A stretch of 64,000 nt of DNA from positions 5,518,001 to 5,582,000 of the forward strand of contig JAHREC010000013.1 of assembly GCA_020081605.1 (NCBI GenBank), given 5' to 3'. The translations under genes were made by a program, and so were the position numbers. This stretch comes from Albifimbria verrucaria (Eukaryota > Ascomycota > Sordariomycetes > Hypocreales > Stachybotryaceae). The notes beneath the pieces are model-generated. The model worked only from the letters and a program-made list of their open reading frames with translations, searched no databases and had not been told where the DNA came from. Positions 46,580 to 58,744 of the stretch are shown here, piece after piece; the stretch's first letter is position 1; each line of letters begins with the position of its first letter.

Positions 46580-49071
46580 ATGGCGCCCGACGCCTCCAGC
46601 AATATACGCGTCTTCGTCCGCTGGCACGACCAGACTGTCTTCGCCGGAGAGGAAGTCAAATGCACAATCACCTTTAAGAATATCGCCTCGAGCAACGGCC
46701 AGCAGAAGCCCCAGACCCAGTCGCCCCAGCTGGATAGGCACAGGCTGGCCTCGCCGCTGCTCGGCCGGAACAAGCTGCAAGCTGGCCTGACCCCACCGCC
46801 GCCAACGTCGAACAATGGCCGAGGACACCGTCGTGCAGCCTTGTCGTTGAGCCAGCCGCCGTCGAGTTCAAGGAGCCGGTCTGGATCAATTCAGTGGCCC
46901 CAGACCCAGGGCCCAGAGAACGGTCGCTCCGGCCATGGCCACAACCGGTCCGTCTCCATCGTGTCGATTGGGTCAACGGGTACGGTCGAAGATCACCACC
47001 AACGAAACGATACCTCTGGACGGCCGCGACCCCGCGCGGTCATGCTCGGGCCTCCAGTCTACAGATAGTGCCTCGTGCCCAGGTTGGGTCGTTGACGGGT
47101 TCGCAAACCAGTAAGCACCACGTCGCGCGACGATATAACCCTTGACTGACTCGGCTTGTAGCATCCCCAAGGCACCATAGCTCCCTCTCTTCAACTCATC
47201 ATACCCTCCGGATCGCTTCGGTCGCCTCCCAGGCACGTCGACTATGCCAAATACCCCTAGTATCGCCGAACCCCGAAGGTCTCCCGAGCGCCATCCAACC
47301 CGATGCCCGAGTTCCGATTCCCAGCTGCACCTCCTCCAGAGTCCGAGAACAACTACAATACGCCAATGCCGATTGTCGATGGTCTGCTTAGCCCGACTGC
47401 CGAAAGTACGCTACCGCTTCGTCAGAAAGACCAGAATTACGCTGGCTTTGATCGACCAGCGCCAGCGGCGCGCATACTATCGAGCACAAGCCTGGTAGGA
47501 GGAACGCCTCGCAGCAGTGGAGAGTTTTACTCCATGAGTAATAACTCCTCCGAAACTTTGGCATCTGAATATGTAACACAGCCAACTCGCGGTCATGCTC
47601 GGCCACCGCATCTCCGACGCAGTTCGGGCATGTCGCCCTTGCAGCCTAAAACGCCCGAGTCGCTGATAATGGGATACGCGCAAATCCAAGGATCATTCTC
47701 CCTAGACGCCTCGCTAGTGAGCCATGGACCCTTTGAACACGTCAAGAAGAAGAGTGTCGTTGGTGGTCGCGGAGGGGCGTCATTGGCGTAGACACGCCCA
47801 AACGCGACAGCGGACTTCTACGAGGGTTCGGCTGGAGCAATATCAGCTCTTCACTTGGAGACTTTTTGGGTGGATCCGAGCTGAGTACGATCAAAGAAAT
47901 GCGAGGAGCTGCCAATTCCAAATCCATACCCCTCCTGAGCACGCCGCAATCCATTTTATTTGTCGATCTTCAGTTGGCTCCCGGCGAGAGCCGTGTATTT
48001 GAATACTCATTCAAGCTACCGAAAGGTCTACCACCGACTCATAAAGGCAAGGCAGTAAAGATTTGGTACAGCATAGTAATTGGCACACAAAGAGCAGGTG
48101 GCGCCAAAGAACAGCAAATACGCACAGTCGAGGTGCCCTTTAGAGTGCTTGGTAGTGTTAATAGCCATGGCGAGATTCTGGGCCATGATCTTCTCAACCC
48201 TTACATCCTCCTACGGGACGAAGCGCAAGTAAGGAGCCCTGGTAAAGGCAGCGCTACTCAACTGCAACCAAAGACCCCGAAGTCTCCAGATAACTTCAAT
48301 ACTTTCCTCGCATATGTGGACGACCTAGTCAATAGATCACCGCATGGACCCAATGGCACTCTATTGTCACCTACGGCTACGATGGGCTCGAGGCGTCCGT
48401 CGATGTTTGAGGAAGTAACAACAGCTAAAGAAGCCATCCACCTCGCAATCATGAGAAGTAATCGGGCGGCAGAGGGGCAACAGAGCCCCAACCGCTTTGA
48501 AATTGCACGAAATGGCCAACGCATCGGTGTATTGATGCTAACGCGGCCAGCCTACAGATTAGGCGAAGTTGTGACAATGGCTATCGACTTCAAGGATGCC
48601 GACATTCCGTGCTACGCGGTGCATACAGCTCTGGAAACATCCGAGAAGGTAGACCCCTCGTTAGCTGTTCGGTCTGAGTCCAGCATTCACCGCGTCACCA
48701 GGAAGGTATACGTCACGTCCTCTGAAGCGACTCTTTACTCGAGGCGAATGGTTTTCACACCTACCATCCCCATCACAGCCACCCCAGAGTTTGTGACGAG
48801 CGGCGTGAGCCTCGAGTGGAGAATTCGAGTTGAGTTTGTTGTGCCCTCACAAGGGACAGGACAGTTTGGGTCAGATGAGCATCAGGCACCACACCCGTTG
48901 TTGGAGCAGATCTCCCAGGACGAGAAAGGAGGGCTGGTGCTTGTGGCGGTCGAGAACCTAGCCTGCGAGAGCTTTGATGTTTCGGTGCCGCTTCGCGTCT
49001 ATGGAGCTGTCGGAACGGGACTGGAGCGTTTGGAAAGGGACGAAGCATCGGAGGAGGGGCTTGCTGTATAA
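46580..49071 (+). CDS. rgp1: RGP1, subunit of the Ric1-Rgp1 GEF for Ypt6/Rab6
   Basis: Rgp1 pairs with Ric1 as the exchange factor for Rab6/Ypt6 in endosome-to-Golgi retrieval; it has an arrestin-like fold. Start at 46580 (MAPDASSNIRVFVRWHDQTV), with intron 47111-47161 (GTAAGC...TAG) and stop at 49071, about 814 residues. The N-terminal beta-strands RVFVRWHDQTVFAGEEVKCT are the hallmark of the family (Pfam Rgp1). A long Ser/Pro-rich, probably disordered insert follows, then the core resumes: ILFVDLQLAPGESRVFEYSF, VKIWYSIVIGTQRA, VEVPFRVLGSVNSHG and HDLLNPYILL. The C-terminal arrestin lobe includes IGVLMLTRPAYRLGEVVTMA and VSLEWRIRVEFVV. About four single-base losses (near 47033, 47200, 47302, 47778), most in or beside C/G runs, break the frame. 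The family is clear; the exact reading of 47160-47300 is uncertain. Confidence 0.88.
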
Positions 49072-50439
49072 TACTGCAGCTTATGATATATGGGCGTTTA
49101 GTTTTGGCATAGTTCTGCTGTACTGGTATGGGCGTGTTGGCGGGCGTTGTCAGACATTCATCTCTACATCAAAACCAAGGGGAAGCGTCCTGATCTACTG
49201 TAGATCTAGCGAAGAGAGTTACCAAAAGAGCGGCAAGTGCTTATGTAGAAATGAGGAAATGGTACTGTACCGTACCGGCACAACCTTGACGTGACATCAA
49301 TTTAAATGAAGAACGCGGCGGAGTTGCGTACGCGCCCAGCCAAGAAGATGTTGGCGCTTTGGACGTCCATTCGGTTGATGACCAGCCAGGGCCCGCCCCT
49401 GGATCCTGGCCTTTGCCGGTCCCGAGGGTGGTTTGCTCCAGGGATTGTGCCCCGGGGTACAAGTCGAGTGCTGCTAATGTGGTATGGTTTGACGGTGGAT
49501 CGGCGGTGGTAGCGACGAGACCCATGGCGAACCAGACTTTGGCCTGGTTGGAAAGGCTCGAGGAGCCAGGGTTGGTGAGGCTAGAGTAGAATTACGGTAC
49601 AGTACTGTGCTATGCTATACCTACGGTAAAGGGATGTACTGTACAGTGATTCTTGGAATGCTGCATGCTATTTTCAGGTAACGTGAAAGACCGTTGTACT
49701 GTAGAATGTTCCTATGGTAAAACCGACGACAATGCAAAAGAAGCCCGTACGTAAAACGGTGTAAGACATGGGGCTTGGAGCTGAATGTGATTGTTGGGTG
49801 ACGTTGTCGTTCTGCGTCTGGCCCAGCAACGCGGGAAGCAGAGCATCTGAGCTCTGTGATTGGCTGGGGAGGCGTGGCACGTCCCGCTTACGGCACGAAC
49901 TCAACTGAAGCCCCTCACTGTGAAATCCTTGTTGCCCGTCCAGAGCTGTCACTTAGCTTAGTGGCAGGTAATGTGATAAACAGTTCTCCGACAGGGGTCC
50001 CGGTCCATGGCTTTGATTTCTTTGTCCAAGAGCTTCTTTGTCGGTGGGTTGCTTTCTGGCTTTGATTTTTCCTTCCCTCGATTGCTCGGCCTCGAGGTGT
50101 TTGCGCCTGCAGCCGTCCTTTCATGTCGTTGTAAGTGCATGCTGTACCTAAACCCGCCCTGCTAAGCACCCGCTGACGGCGATACTGTAATGACTATCAG
50201 CATTTAGCACCTCCACGACCTCTGGCTGTTGTCGCTTGCCAGACCTTTGACTTACACCGCTCGCTTTGTTCTCTCGACTTCTCCATACCTCGCTTTTACA
50301 ACACAAACCGCTGCATACGCCATTTCTTTCCATTCCTTTCTCCCTTTATTTCTCTCATGAGTAGAAAAAGGCCTTCTTATCTCGAGAGGAACCCCGCGCC
50401 AGCAGCTCGACCGCCTCGACACCGATCAATGGCGATACC
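49072..50439. other. Intergenic region between rgp1 and the WD40 gene
   Basis: No gene supported. It contains the densest group of GTACTGTAC/ACAGTACTGT words in the window (49262-49275, 49599-49608, 49636-49644, 49696-49703). The last 150 bases before 50440 are pyrimidine-rich. Confidence 0.55.
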
Positions 50440-53400
50440 ATGGCTTCAACTCCCTCCAACAACAGGCTCAAGCTTACTCCCTCCAATTCGCCCCTCCTAG
50501 GTCGCCTTGGAAGGTCTCCCATACGTGCTCGAGCTGTCCACGAGTCGCGCCTTTCGCTGAAGAGGGTCATTGGCACGACATGCTGCTGCCCAACCGGCTT
50601 CGATACGGTAGACTCGTCCTTCGCCTACATTGCTGGCGGGGCCGTCGTCGTGGTGGATGTCGACGGCGATAATTATGCCCAGCGCTTCTACCGAGCACGC
50701 CCGACTGCCCTCCCTCTATATCCGTCGTCTACCTACCACAATTCGCCGTCTACACCGACATCGACGCCCAAAGCCAACGATAGTCGGAACAGAGTGGCCC
50801 CGAGCTACCGCGACTCGCCCTACAACCAACCGGACTGGAGTGATTCTCCCGGATCCAGGACCTGGACGAGCCGTGAACGTATAAAAGCGGCTACCTGCCT
50901 CGCGCTGAGCCGAGATGGCCGATACCTTGCGGTGGGCGAGACAGGATATGCTCCGCGAGTCCTGATCTTCAGCTTGCAGGATGCTTCGTCAGATACACCC
51001 CTCGTATCAATTACTGAACATGCTTTTGGAGTCAAGTGTGTGGCCTGGTCAGCTGATTCGAAATGGCTGGCCTCGCTTGGGTCCGCCAACGATGGATTCC
51101 TCTATGTCTGGAGGATCGACCCTCGAACAGGTGCAGCAAAACTCTTTCAGCAAAACCGCTGCACATCTTTTATCCGTGCCATGGTGTGGATGGGTAACTC
51201 TCTTATAACCCTGGGAGTGCGCCATGTCAAAATATGGAAAGTAGAGGAGCCACCGACAATATCCCCTACTAAACAGAAGTTTATGCACGAGCCTGGCAGC
51301 GTAACACCAACGCCCCAGAAAACGCTACCTGGACGTAACGTCCTACTAGGATCATTATTGGAAGCTACATTTACTTGCGCTGTCGTTGATGGCAAGCGAC
51401 TCATAATATGCACCGAAGCCGGCGATGTGTGCATTTTGGATGATGATGATCGGCAACTGAAACTGCTGAAAGTCCTCAATGTGGGTTTTCAAATATCATC
51501 CATAACGATACGAAACGATGTTGCCTATGTGGGCGGCAAGAATGGCAGTTGTGCGACGCTGGACGTACCCGCAGTCATGGATGGACAGGCTGCAAGCGTC
51601 CTCAGTACAACAGAGTCGTCACATGGACTCATTGCTTTGGGCTTTCTCACAGACAAGCTTGTGACGGTTGATGCTCAGCAATCTATTGAGATATTAAGCG
51701 CCGACTGTATGCCTGGACAAAGCCCTGAGGCAGCTACCCGCATACCTATTCCTGGTCAGGGCGACTCCGTCTTGGGTATCCAGCCAACATTCAAGCCCAA
51801 CAAGTTGGATTCAGATTTCTTGACTTGGTCCGCCACTGGAAACGTGACGTTCTGGGATCTTCAAGGTCGTGTCAAGTCTTCCTGCAAGTAGACATTGAAC
51901 TGCCCTCTTCGGAAGATGAATACGAACCAATAAATCAGCTTGCATGTGTTCGAGTATCACCATCTGGAAACTTGCTGGTTACTGCAGATCAGCTGGGTAT
52001 TCTTAAGGCCACTGATGTGGAAACCAAAGAATCTATTCTCGACACTAAAGCTCACGCATCGCATTGTATGTGCATCAGTCTTCACGAAGATGGCTCTAAA
52101 TTCTTGATGGCATGCTGTGGGAGAGATCGGATAGTACAGCTATTCCATCGGCGCCCGAATGGCACTATTGAACATTTTCAAACACTGGAGTTTGCCGCCC
52201 GGGTTGTTCAGGTGCTGACCCCAGCAGAGGACAAGGTAATTACTTGTTCTTTAGACCGCACGTTGCAAGTGCACGAATTGATAGCGAGGCCGGGAGACGA
52301 CGAGTCTCTGGCTGCTATACCTTCCAAGGTAATCTCTTTAAGAGCATCACCTACCTCCATGACGATGGGGCCTGAAAATAAAACTGTGCTTGTGTCGCTG
52401 GTCGATCGTTCTGTATGCCAGTTCGATCTTAGCACAGGACGACAAATTAACGCTTTCAAATGCGTAGATGAAGGAGGAGCCGAATCCGCCATCTTGGAGT
52501 CTTTGTCTATGGGCCACTGGCCTTCGAAGAATATGGACTTTCTTTTGGGGCTGTCGAACACAGACAAATCTGTGCGACTGTACGATACTAACTCAGGGGC
52601 CTTCCTGGATCGTGAGTGGGGTCACACGGAGGCGATAAATGGCGTCGCTCTTCTTGATGACCACGAGGGAGGGCAAAAGGTGGTGAGCGTTGGTTCGGAT
52701 GGCACGATCATGGTATGGGCACTTGACTTGAACGACCCGTCACCGATACCACCGAGTAGAGACCCATCGCCTGCAAAGGAAGCAAGCGGCGCCGCTCGGC
52801 CCACGCTTAGACGGGTTCTCTCCAAGGCAGAACTGGCGGAGTTTCAACGTTCTCAGTCGCCTGCGGGCCGTCGTTCGCCACCACGGACGCTGCAGCGGCG
52901 TACTTCTCGGTTCAACCTGGCGGCAAGTGTCAACAGTATCAAGACACCAACCGCTCCGTCTCAGACAAGCCCTGGCGGCAATATTATTGCAGAAAACACA
53001 CCATCTCGACGGCCATCAGCGGATAGTCGAGTGGATGAGTCCACCTGCAAGTCCAAAATCCAGGATAAGAAGACGACCGTCTTTACCGGCTCTCGGCATC
53101 AGCGGCCGGAAGAAGGTGTCGTCTGCACCCACACTGAATGCATATGGCTCTCTGAACTCAGCAACGGAGCAAACCTGCCGTACACTGAGGGCATATCGGA
53201 AGAAGTTGGCCTCATCCGAGCCCATCAGTACCGAAGCTTTATCAGAACTGGACCAAGAGCTGCGGCTCACGGCTGCGGCGCTCGGCGAGCGTGCCATTCG
53301 CAGCAAGGCGATGAACGAGACTGTTCTCAGCGGGCTACTTGATCAATACTCAGAGAGACTGATTGCTTTATTGGATGAAAAGCTTAATCTCACGAATCAG

Positions 53401-53487
53401 AACAAGAGCCAGGATGGAAATAGCTCTAGCGAGGAGGGTCCCCGGAGTGCTGACGGGGATATAAGTTCCTCATCTGCAGGCGCATAG
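50440..53487 (+). CDS. WDR62/MAPKBP1-like double-propeller WD40 protein
   Basis: About 1,015 residues forming two WD40 propellers and a helical tail. The opening is diagnostic of the WDR62/MAPKBP1 family: LKRVIGTTCCCPTGFDTVDS, FAYIAGGAVVVVDVDGDNY, then CLALSRDGRYLAVGETGYAP and HAFGVKCVAWSADSKWLASL. In animals these proteins scaffold JNK signalling and act at spindle poles; the fungal role is not established to my knowledge. Later WD repeats include VRVSPSGNLLVTADQLGILK, VITCSLDRTLQVHEL and VVSVGSDGTIMVWAL. The C-terminus has Ser/Pro-rich linkers (SKAELAEFQRSQSPAGRRSP) and a helical end (LDQELRLTAAALGERAIRSK) with an acidic Ser tail. The first break, near 51878, is a lost T; the second, near 53030, is one extra base or two lost. 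It may be called simply WD40 repeat protein in databases. Confidence 0.85.
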
Positions 53488-54194
53488 TTATTTCTTAGGC
53501 ATTTTATTATTATTGGTTGGTTAAGCTGGGGACGGAAGGTGATGGGTGGGATGAGGGTTGATTGAACCACATTGATAGTGCGCATGGCGTTTCGAGGTGC
53601 TTTTACTAGGTTTTAGATTATGTGTCAAGGGGACAGCAACTAGAGCAGTTGCTTATATGATACCACCGGAACGGCGTTATGGGATACAACACATACAGAA
53701 TAAACTTATTCATCCATGCCGACGCGGCAGTAGCTTGTCAGGACAGCTGACATGATATGTCCGGGGATTGAGCCAGCTCAAGATTGCTCACGGCAGTAGA
53801 CAATGAGGTTTGGCATGGAGGCATGACCAGCTGACAAACAAAACAAACCTTGCTGGTTCGTGCAGGGCGGGTGGATTTGGTAACGAGTCCGATTGAAGCA
53901 GCGGTGGTTAGGTCAAGGCGAACAAAGGCGAGTCACGAACCCCAGGGATGGGATTGGGACTGGGACGTGGGGTTGCATTGAACGCGGGGTCTGGGGCCTG
54001 GAAATGGAAAAGAATGAAGATCAAGTCAGCGTGGTCCAATGAAAACATCCCGATGTGAGATCTCTGCAGCGCCATGGGCTTTGACGTATGTGTTGCGATG
54101 ATTGCCACGATGCATGCATGGTCTACGTCCTTGGCAAAGGTCATAGCTGGGGCGAGCATGGGATTGAAGGCGGCATTGAATCTGACATGGGACA

Positions 54195-54206
54195 TACAGT
54201 ACTGTA
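54195..54206. repeat. 12-bp perfect palindrome TACAGTACTGTA
   Basis: Reads the same on both strands and belongs to the GTACTGTAC word family that recurs in other intergenic regions of this window (for example 49599-49608 and 49636-49644). Function unknown. Confidence 0.75.
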
Positions 54207-55827
54207 CTGAAGATCCATGGTGAGGCTAAGGTTAGACGCGACCCCTACTTCAAGGTGCTAGCTTCTCCGCTGGGGTAGCATGAGTAGGTTAGGTTGGTCA
54301 ACATGGCCGATGGAAGCCTTACGGGTGAAGGGAAGCAGCCCACGGGACCGAGACCGCGGCCATTAGGAAGAGGCCCCAGCGAGTTTTGAGTTTACCATGA
54401 TGATCGTAGGGCTGCGTATGAAATGAAATGAAATGACATGACAGAACTAGCAGAAGCAACGACTCGGTTCCTGGAGATGGGATTTGCGATTTGCTCTGTC
54501 TTTTCGTCGTATCTGTTCTTGTCTGGCTCTCGGCGCAAAGACGTAGCGAGGGTTTGCTCCGCACCCCACGTTGACCGGGTCTCTCTCGGGCGAGTGGACC
54601 ATTTTTGTGGCGTCCAGCTCAAACGTGATAAAAAAACAAAAGGACTGGCTGAGGCGAACAAATCTGTAGCTAGTCGGCACTCCAAGGCCATGCCAACGGT
54701 GTAGATGTAGCTGTAGTTTCTGGGTACGAGGTTGCATTGCAGTTTGGATGATTTGCAAAATGCCGGGTCGGCTGTAAGTCATGTAGGGTACCTGCTCAAG
54801 TACCGTGTATAGGTGATGTATGTACTGTAGAGCTCGAAAAGGAACTCGTTTCTGGAAGGCCGATAACGGGTCACGATAAGACGTCATGTGGGGTAACAAA
54901 ACAGCGAGCAGCAGCGAGCAACAGCGAGGGTCCCGCTGAATTACATAAAATGGAGAAGCCTAACGTTATAACTGACCTTTACTCAACTTCCTACTCGCCA
55001 TGGCTGGTTGACACTTCGGTCGTGGAGCCAGGCACGAGAGACGATACACCGAAGAGACAGCCAGACGGGTACGCAGACACACAGACACACGAGCAAAACC
55101 CCCACCAAGAGATGCCCGAGACCGAATCTGGCCAGTCGCGGCAAATGGCGGCGGCGGACGCGTGAGAACCCGGGGAGAAAGCAAGCGAGGCTAATGGGAT
55201 AGCTCAGGCTAGCTGCAGGCTCCCTTTCCCCGCATATTGTGGCGAAGACTAATACTGCCGCTGCAACATGACGGCGAAAGGGAGCTGTGACAAATCTCTC
55301 CATTGCCCCTCCCATCGTGCTCCCGTCCACGCGTTCCGTTGCCGTTGCCGTGGTCATGTTCTGTTTGTTCTCGCTCTGTCGAGCCGTTACTAATTGGTCC
55401 GCGGTCTCCTCCAGCCAGGGAACAACCACACGGGCAGGGGAGGAATGTCCAGCCGCGCAACCAAGCAACGGTGCTGCGGGAGGGGAAGTGGACGGCCTGA
55501 CGCGGGCAATACCAACAGGAGGGGCTCGAGACGAGGGAACCCCACGGGGTGGACCGAGGTCATGCCTCCCGTTGGTGCTTCGTCTCGGGGAGGGAGGGGA
55601 CGAGACATCGCGACTGGAGGATTGGCCTCCCTATGCGGGGAGCAAGCTTGCCGGCCTGCTTCTAGCTCTGGCTTCTGGGCCCTCAGGAGCGCGCCAGGTT
55701 TCAAGCAACCCCGCTTTCTTCCAGAGGTTGGAACGGCGTGGGCCATCCTTAAGCCCGCCTGCCGTATCGTAGCCTATACTTAAGGTAAGTCGGTGCCGGT
55801 TGCTGTCGTCGCCTCTCCTTGAACACC

Positions 55828-55860
55828 TTCAACTCTTTTTCCTTTTCTTCCCCTCTTCTC
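55828..55860 (+). promoter_or_regulatory. Pyrimidine-rich core promoter/leader element upstream of aldA
   Basis: A nearly pure C/T run about 80-110 nt before the start codon. Such CT blocks mark transcription start regions of strongly expressed filamentous-fungal genes; its role here is inferred from position only. Confidence 0.4.
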
Positions 55861-55939
55861 AGTTTTCGTCCTAGATACCCCACCGTTCCTTTCCGCTCAC
55901 CTCTACCAAGCACGACAGAACTCACATACGCTCATCATC

Positions 55940-57670
55940 ATGGGTCTCTTCGCTGAGCTCTCCACGCCGCTTACCGGCAAGTACCAGCAGCCCACTGGCC
56001 TGTAAGTCTTCTCGTCTCTGCTTTTGACAGAGCATGTTCCCTCTCCAATGTGCGTCGTCGGAATCTGACCTGTGCCCTTCTCTCTCTGCTCAGGTTCATC
56101 AACAACGAATGGGTCGAGGGCGTGGACAAGAAGACCTTCGAGGTCATCAACCCCAGCACCGAGGAGGTCATCGTCTCCGTCTCCGAGGCCACCGAGAAGG
56201 ACGTCGACCTGGCTGTCAGCGCCGCTCGCAAGGCTTTCAACACCTCATGGAAGCACACCACCCCCGCCGACCGAGCCAAGCTCCTCAACAAGCTGGCCGA
56301 TATCGCCGAGAAGAACGCTGAGCTCCTCGCTGCTGTTGAGTCGCTCGACAACGGAAAGTCCATCACCTTTGCTCGTGGTGATGTCGCCGCCGTCATTGGC
56401 TGCATCAGGTACTATGCCGGCTGGGCCGACAAGATTGTTGGCAAGACCATCGACGTGAACCCCAACATGTTCCACTACACCCGCAACGAGCCTGTAGGTT
56501 TCCTCGAATCCCCTTGAGCTAGGTCGACGGCTCTGTGACGTTGTACTGACTCGTGTTTCGACTTGCAGATTGGTGTTTGCGGCCAGATCATCCCCTGGAA
56601 CTTCCCCTGATGATGGTTTCCTGGAAGATTGGCCCTGCCCTGGCCACTGGTAACACCGTCGTCATGAAGACTGCCGAGCAGACCCTCTCTCGGCCCTCGT
56701 CTTCGCTCAGTACATCAAGGAGGCTGGTTTCCCTCCCGGTGTCTTCAACCTGATCTCTGGTTTCGGCAAGGTTGCTGGTGCTGCCATCGCCTCCCACATG
56801 GACGTTGACAAGGTTGCCTTCACCGGCTCCACCGTTGTCGGCCGACAGATCATGAAGGCTGCCGCCTCCTCCAACCTGAAGAAGGTTACCCTGGAGCTTG
56901 GTGGCAAGTCCCCAACATCGTCTTCAACGACGCCGACATCGAGAAGGCCATCGACTGGGTCAACTTTGGTGTCTACTACAACCACGGCCAGACCTGCTGC
57001 GCCGGTACCCGTATCTACGTCCAGGAGGGCATCTACGACAAGTTCGTCGAGGCCTTCAAGGCCCGTGCCGATGCCAACCACGTCGGCGACCCTTCCACGA
57101 GAAGACCTTCCAGGGCCCTCAGGTCAGCCAGCTGCAGTTCGACCGCATCATGGAATACATCAAGATCGGCAAGGATGAGGGTGCCACCGTCCTGACGGGC
57201 GGTGAGCGCCACGGTGACAAGGGCTACTTCATCAAGCCCACCATTTTCAAGGACGTCAAGCCCGACATGAAGATCATGCGTGAGGAGATCTTCGGTCCCG
57301 TCGCCGCCCTGGCCAAGTTCAAGGACGAGGAGGAGGTCATTGCCCTCAGCAACGACAGCGCGTACGGTCTGGCCTCGGCCATCCACACTAACGACCTCAA
57401 CACGGCCATCCGCGTGAGCAACTCTCTTCACGCTGGTACCGTCTGGGTCAACTGCTACAACATGCTCCACACTCAGGTACGTAGACATTTCAATGCTAGA
57501 GATCCCCACTTTATGGCTAACACGAGAACTAGGTCCCCTTCGGTGGCTACAAGGAGTCTGGTATCGGCCGTGAGCTCGGAGAGCTGGCTCTGCTCAACTA
57601 CACCCAGAACAAGAGTGTCATAGTCAACCTCAACGTGGCCGCCCCTAAGCAACAGATGCTGGGTGGGTAG
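55940..57670 (+). CDS. aldA: NAD(P)-dependent aldehyde dehydrogenase (AldA type)
   Basis: Oxidises aldehydes to acids; fungal AldA converts acetaldehyde to acetate in ethanol utilisation. Exons 55940-56001, 56094-56493, 56569-57476 and 57533-57670 give 503 residues after four lost C bases are allowed for (near 56606, 56684, 56911, 57091). Visible blocks, in order: [32 protein letters not shown] continuing [16 protein letters not shown] after the first break; the Rossmann segment [15 protein letters not shown]; the catalytic glutamate in TLELGGKSP; the catalytic cysteine in [27 protein letters not shown]; and the C-terminal [20 protein letters not shown]. Length, cofactor and active-site motifs are complete, so the enzyme is almost certainly functional. 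As deposited, the sequence would be annotated as several fragments. Codon use is strongly C-ending, which fits high expression. Confidence 0.95.
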
Positions 57671-58744
57671 TGCTGTAATTTTTGCGGAGGCATGGCTACT
57701 GGGAAAAAGATTTGAAGTGGGCTGCTGTATATCCATCAGATTGACTCTTGCTAGCGATTGTTTGATTCTGTAGCAACGAGAATAATGAAATGAAACCATC
57801 CAAACAACGACATGGCTACGGCTGACATGCTGTGAAATGAAGGATGACCAGATGTGCATGTGGCGCGAGCATGGGGCGTTGGACGTGGTTTTATCGAGAC
57901 TTGACTGACATGTGTTGAGGGACTTACAAAGCTATTGGTAACAGCCGAACGGGGATTTGCCAGGGGTGGATGAGAGAACCCCACTGGCTAGTTGAAGCAG
58001 TGGGATGTCTTGGCAGCGACGTTATTCAAGCATGGTCTGGTTCGGTAATGACGGCGAGATACCGGTACTGCGTGTAAGAGGGCATGTGGACCATAACCAA
58101 AACACTGATGTGTTGTTTGTTGCTGTTTTTTGCTTGCCCAATGTCTCTATTGTTCGAAACCAAGCAGGTGATTTACAACCGGAGGAAAGCCCCTGCCCTC
58201 TGCCCTCTGCCCTCTGCCAGTCCGTGCAATGCAACCCTGTCCGAATGGGCGAGCTGGATTGGCTTGGGCAGGTCGACGTGCGAGCACTGCCACGCTGCAC
58301 ACGATCATATGCGTGCCCATTGTATGGCCACCATACGATGCGGAAAGCTTGGCTTCCGAAAGAAGGTTTAATTATTCTCTGTTCGGTGTGAGGGAGGCTC
58401 AGATGTTTAATGATTAACGGTGATGATGCTGGTTTTATTGGTTGCCTGCCACGTTACGGGGAGGCGCAATGACAGCAGACGACATTAGTGTAACCTTGAG
58501 ATCACTCTGTCGATGTAATGTATAGGTTTCTGTGTCTTGGCTTGGTGGCGCAGCGGAAGGTGATAGTCGGAGGCTCATTGATTGATTGATTATAAGAGTT
58601 GTGAAGCACCACGGTGGGTTGCAGAGTGGTTGTAAAGGGGTTGAACAACGTTACTGTACTTGTCAACTCGTTGATTGTTTACATAACAAACCCGTCAACA
58701 GAAAATCAAACACCAGACTACTGAGCTTGTCCCAGACCCTACCG
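57671..58744. other. Intergenic region downstream of aldA
   Basis: No gene supported. Contains a 7-bp tandem repeat at 58195-58218. Frames at 58005-58417 have no recognisable product. Confidence 0.5.
58195..58218. repeat. 7-bp tandem repeat, unit GCCCTCT, about 3.4 copies
   Basis: Three exact copies of GCCCTCT plus GCC are read directly. Too short to infer a role. Confidence 0.8.

Larger units (their letters stand above)
53488..55939. other. Intergenic region upstream of the aldehyde dehydrogenase gene
   Basis: No gene supported in 2.4 kb. It holds a 12-bp palindrome (54195-54206) and GC-rich overlapping frames at 54980-55780 that read open on both strands without any domain. A CT-rich leader lies just before 55940. 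Confidence 0.5.

Noticed and set aside
12694..49071. A functional Rab-traffic gene cluster (gyp5, BLOC1S1-like, rgp1)
   Set aside because: The three genes are spread over 36 kb among unrelated genes on both strands with no shared promoter or order; their co-occurrence is probably chance.
54983..55783. Overlapping 130-160-codon frames on both strands upstream of aldA
   Set aside because: GC-rich DNA gives open frames on both strands at once; none has a conserved motif, and they lie in the promoter region.
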